Positions 23,544-23,763 of a DNA stretch of 23,763 bases are shown one piece after another (the stretch's first letter is position 1; each line of letters begins with the position of its first letter). Made by a program: the position numbers and the translations under genes. Source of the stretch: JAVXAG01 sp040307645 (GTDB lineage Bacteria; Bacillota; Clostridia; Peptostreptococcales; Anaerovoracaceae); NCBI GenBank assembly GCA_040307645.1, contig JAWRJF010000033.1:1-23763 (forward strand), written 5' to 3'. The notes beneath the pieces were generated by a model. The model did not search any database, was not told the origin of the DNA, and worked only from the letters and a program-made list of their open reading frames with translations.

Positions 23544-23561
23544 GGGATAAATTTTTATCCC
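23544..23561. other. short perfect inverted repeat
   Basis: GGGATAAA (23544-23551) and TTTATCCC (23554-23561) form a perfect 8-base inverted repeat with only two bases between. There is no T-run of terminator quality. The remaining bases up to 23670 hold no recognisable gene or signal. Confidence 0.4.
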
Positions 23562-23673
23562 AAACAGCCAAAAAACCATAACATTGTGATAAAATATGTA
23601 AAAATATGACAAAAATTACAATAAAGTGGAAGAGAAACGAAGATTATTATCCCAAATGTTGTTAGAATTAAAC

Positions 23674-23763
23674 TGTACCCCATGTCAAGGACATTTTTAG
23701 TTTTGGGAATCCGTTTTTTAGGAGTGTCCCAAATTGGCTACCCTTTGTTTCAGACACCCTCAA
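23674..23763. mobile_element. possible end of an IS3-like insertion sequence, truncated by the window
   Basis: TGTACCCCATGTCAAGGACA (23674-23693) has the look of an IS3-family terminal repeat (TGTACCCC ... TGTCC type), and the base composition of the following 70 bases differs from the AT-rich tail before it. Within it GTGTC and GACAC near 23723 and 23752 form a further short inverted repeat. No transposase is visible, so the call rests on terminal similarity remembered from the family. Confidence 0.35.

Overview
The window is low-GC DNA with purine-rich ribosome binding sites (AGGAGG type) a few bases before most starts. It encodes sortase- and SipW-dependent surface proteins, a GH25 cell-wall hydrolase with Ig-like repeats, an XRE-cupin/PotABCD polyamine locus, and a DUF5685/J-domain pair. 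Together these point to a Gram-positive anaerobe of the class Clostridia. I cannot name the genus from sequence alone.

Layout. (1) 1-2228: the end of one ABC exporter half and a complete second half, overlapping by 14 bases. They form a heterodimeric exporter with one degenerate ATP site. (2) 2280-5834: a likely three-gene unit of a small HTH-like protein, a Nudix hydrolase and a 970-residue PLD-nuclease/SF2-helicase/DUF3427 protein, which may act in nucleic-acid maintenance or defence. It ends in a long hairpin facing a convergent two-helix membrane protein (5901-6152). (3) 6194-8761: face-to-face divergent promoters, a small hypothetical protein, then two G3E (COG0523/CobW) GTPases. The first has a His-rich metal loop and the CxCC motif. 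The second has lost CxCC and appears fused to a TIGR03943/DUF1980-type C-terminal domain. (4) 8762-9457: about 700 bases without genes, holding two direct copies of a hairpin-bearing repeat and a strikingly GC-rich 47-bp tandem repeat. (5) 9458-13878: promoter, palindromic operator, XRE-cupin repressor and potABCD, with translationally overlapping transporter genes and a terminator.

(6) 13967-19397: a compact six-gene surface operon. It encodes an ER-type (Ser-His) SipW signal peptidase, three small proteins with SipW-type signal peptides (TasA/camelysin-like), a VWA adhesin-like protein with a MIDAS site and a Cna-B/SpaA-like C-terminus, and a Pro-rich stalk protein ending in a QTGD-type sorting signal. 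The gene set suggests a self-contained extracellular fibre or pilus-like structure whose peptidase, subunits, tip adhesin and wall anchor are co-transcribed. I consider it the most system-like locus here. (7) 19423-21693, minus strand: a GH25 lysozyme with Ig-like repeats and an Fn3-like end. (8) 21908-23369: a DUF5685 protein overlapping a J-domain protein with a Cys-rich tail. (9) 23370-23763: heptamer and 28-bp repeats, a hairpin, and what may be the end of an IS3-like element running out of the window.

No tRNA, rRNA, CRISPR array or riboswitch was recognised.
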